From positions 5,216,001-5,280,000 of the forward strand of contig NZ_CP130886.1 of NCBI RefSeq assembly GCF_030622045.1: DNA of 64,000 nt. Direction: 5' to 3'. The DNA comes from Planctellipticum variicoloris. Lineage in GTDB: Bacteria > Planctomycetota > Planctomycetia > Planctomycetales > Planctomycetaceae. Below the pieces are notes generated by a model. It had not been told where the DNA came from and made no database searches. It was given only the letters and a program-made list of their open reading frames with translations. The position numbers and the translations under genes are program-made. Of the stretch, positions 62,265 to 64,000 are shown one piece after another; positions within the stretch are counted from its first letter, which is position 1, and every line of letters starts with the position of its first letter.

Positions 62265-63596
62265 ATGCCTTCGCCCGCCTCCCGCCGTTCGTTTCTGACC
62301 ACATCCGCCGCGTGGACCGCCGCTCTCTGGGCGGCTCCTCGACTTCGCGGCGATGACCGCCCGAAGGTCACTGACCCGCGTGCCACCTCGGGCGATGTCG
62401 CTGTCGAACCGCAGTGGGAAGAGGGTTTGACCGTCACCGTGGGACCGAAGGACGCTGACCTCGTCGGGACGTCGCACAAGGTGCTCCAGGCCGCGGTCGA
62501 CTATGTCGCCGGTCTCGGCGGAGGGACCGTCCAGATTCTGCCCGGCGAGTATCACCTGCGGGGTTCCGTCCGCCTGCGGTCGGGCGTGCGACTGCTCGGC
62601 AGCGGTTCCGATTCCATTCTGACCAAGAACGCGTCGCAGACCGTCAAGCTGGCCGCCGATTCCGACTGGTATGACCAGGAAATTACGCTCGTCGACGCCA
62701 AAGGCTTCGAAGTCGGCGACAGCGTCTGCCTGAAGACGAAGAACCCCCACACCGGCGGCATGAACATTCTCAAGCGGACGCTCGTCGCCCGCAGCGGGAA
62801 CCGCTTCAAGCTCGACAAGGCGCTCCGCGAGAACTTCTGGCAACTTGGGGAATCGACCTGCTCGTCGCTGTTTCCGCTCGTCACCGGGGACGAAATCGAG
62901 CGGATCGCAGTCGAGAACATCACGCTCGACGGAAACCGGGCCAACAACGAACTGCTCGACGGCAACTACGCCGGCTGCGTCTTCCTGCAGGACTGCCGGA
63001 ACGTCGCCTTCCGCAAGGTGACGGCCAGGAACTACCACGGCGACGGTCTGAGCTGGCAGATCTGCCACGACGTCGTCGTCGAAGACTGCCACAGCCACGA
63101 CAACTCCGGGCTGGGGCTCCATCCCGGCTCGGGCTCGCAGCGGCCGGTCATCCGCCGGAACCGGCTCGAACGGAACGACATCGGCATCTTCTTCTGCTGG
63201 GGCGTCAAGTACGGCCTGGCGGAAGAGAACCAGTGCACCGGCAACCGCGTGGGGATCTCGATCGGCCATCGCGACACCGACAATCTGATCCGCCGAAACA
63301 CAATCGCCGGCAGCACGGCGGTCGGCATCCTGTTCCGCCCGGAACGGGGCCCCGGTTTCTGCGGACACCGGAACCGCCTGGAAGAGAACACCGTCACTGA
63401 CAGCGGCAAGGACGACGGCATCGCGATCGACATCCAGGGGGGCACCGAGTCGATCACGCTGCAGCAGAATCAGCTCAAAGAAACCCGCGCTCCCGCCCAG
63501 CGGATCGGCATCCGCCTCGGCCCCCAGACCCGCGACATCCGGCTCGAAGAGAACCAGATCAACGGTTTTTCAAAGGACGTGCAGCAACTGTCGTGA
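62265..63596 (+). CDS. Tat-exported parallel beta-helix protein
   Basis: 443 residues. Tat signal SRRSFLTTSAAWTAALW. The remaining part is a right-handed beta helix: LQAAVDYVAGLGGGTVQILPGEYHLRGSVRLRSGVRLLGSG, then repeats such as VVVEDCHSHDNSGLGLHPGSGSQRPVIRRNRLERNDIGIFFC and NLIRRNTIAGSTAVGILFR. This fold is shared by pectate lyases, glycosidases and structural proteins; active-site residues are not clear. Probably a surface polysaccharide-degrading or binding protein. Confidence 0.9.
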   Translation: MPSPASRRSFLTTSAAWTAALWAAPRLRGDDRPKVTDPRATSGDVAVEPQWEEGLTVTVGPKDADLVGTSHKVLQAAVDYVAGLGGGTVQILPGEYHLRGSVRLRSGVRLLGSGSDSILTKNASQTVKLAADSDWYDQEITLVDAKGFEVGDSVCLKTKNPHTGGMNILKRTLVARSGNRFKLDKALRENFWQLGESTCSSLFPLVTGDEIERIAVENITLDGNRANNELLDGNYAGCVFLQDCRNVAFRKVTARNYHGDGLSWQICHDVVVEDCHSHDNSGLGLHPGSGSQRPVIRRNRLERNDIGIFFCWGVKYGLAEENQCTGNRVGISIGHRDTDNLIRRNTIAGSTAVGILFRPERGPGFCGHRNRLEENTVTDSGKDDGIAIDIQGGTESITLQQNQLKETRAPAQRIGIRLGPQTRDIRLEENQINGFSKDVQQLS

Positions 63597-63741
63597 GGCG
63601 GAAAGCTCGAAATCCGAAACTCAAAGCATCAAACGACTCTGAGTTCGGGGGGCACTGGCTCTGCCAGTGTCTTCCCCGAATCCTCCCCGAAGCAGCAAGA
63701 GTCCGAGCAACTCCCCCTGCAACCAGGACTTTTTCCTCTTC

Positions 63742-63781
63742 CATTTTGCACTTTGCATTTTTCACTTTTCATTTTGCATTG
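63742..63781. repeat. Heptad repeat upstream of the last gene
   Basis: Perfect 7-nt phase: CATTTTG, CACTTTG, CATTTTT, CACTTTT, CATTTTG, CATTG. It ends 34 bases before the start codon at 63816. Confidence 0.9.
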
Positions 63782-63815
63782 AATTTCCTCCTCCAGGAAC
63801 CACCGGACCGCCCCC

Positions 63816-64000
63816 ATGCCCTTCACCCGCCGAACCTTTCTCCACTCCCTCGCGGCCGCCTCCCTGACCAGCCAGTTCGCCTTCGCCCGGGCCGCGGCGG
63901 CCATCCCCTTCGGCTTCAGCCTCTACGGCATGAAGTCTCTGCCACTGAACCAGGCGCTGCAGCTCTGCGCGGACATCGGCTACAGCGGCGTCGAACTGGC
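63816..64000 (+). CDS. Tat-exported sugar phosphate isomerase/epimerase-like protein, 5' part only
   Basis: Only 61 codons are in the window. Tat signal [25 protein letters not shown] is followed by [32 protein letters not shown], which matches the first strand and helix of the xylose isomerase-like TIM barrel (AP endonuclease 2 family). Planctomycetes carry many exported proteins of this type. The rest lies beyond the window. Confidence 0.8.
   Translation, partial: MPFTRRTFLHSLAAASLTSQFAFARAAAAIPFGFSLYGMKSLPLNQALQLCADIGYSGVEL

Overview
The window looks like chromosomal DNA of a planctomycete (Planctomycetales-like). It is GC-rich and carries a DUF1559 pseudopilin-like protein, Tat-exported beta-propeller and beta-helix proteins, a PQQ-like propeller, an SSS symporter, a small CX2C zinc ribbon gene, long intergenic repeats, and both lpxA and fliM, which point to a diderm envelope and a flagellum. 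I found no tRNA, rRNA or CRISPR array. About fifty protein genes can be supported.

Layout. 1-6 kb: secreted hydrolase, CDGSH protein, PAS-GAF-receiver protein, isoaspartyl peptidase/asparaginase and mnmA. 6.0-8.8 kb: a compact, less GC-rich minus-strand operon with a 65-codon Cys-containing peptide, a PqqD-like protein, an HPr-kinase-like protein and a PF14907-type nucleotidyltransferase (an HPr-rel-A-type system). 9-18 kb: TfoX N-domain protein, fliM, proA, hisI and hisG, an amino acid kinase-like protein, two tiny conserved-looking genes between terminators, an aldo/keto reductase and an HTH plus pseudo-receiver regulator. 19-29 kb: SDR, Rrf2 regulator, DUF1559 protein, a complete group II intron sitting on the terminator of a diheme cytochrome c peroxidase, SPFH-GYF protein and a membrane glycosyltransferase. 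29-38 kb: ettA, a YceH-family gene bracketed by 51-bp inverted repeats, three Tad genes (cpaF, tadB, tadC), lpxA and a GroES-like protein. 38-50 kb: phytanoyl-CoA dioxygenase/class III aminotransferase/amidohydrolase cluster, Tat-exported propeller, PQQ-like propeller, aspartoacylase-like hydrolase divergent from a symporter coupled to a class IV aminotransferase. 50-64 kb: MazEF-type toxin-antitoxin pair ahead of an ADP-ribosylglycohydrolase, a methyltransferase, a two-frame IS-like element, a YhaN-like ATPase with a YhaO-like partner that has lost its metal ligands, a diheme cytochrome facing a cupredoxin-like protein, a beta-helix protein and the start of a Tat-exported TIM-barrel protein.

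The strongest unusual signals are three. First, the HPr-rel-A-type operon with its small cysteine peptide, a possible secreted or modified product. Second, a genome-wide style of intergenic DNA built from imperfect 7-nt units, with many unrelated unit sequences but the same period; it resembles the heptameric STRR repeats of cyanobacteria and even supplies the C-terminal codons of two genes. Third, a Mre11/Rad50-like pair in which the nuclease subunit is predicted to be catalytically dead. All functional statements are by eye from motifs; no database search was possible.
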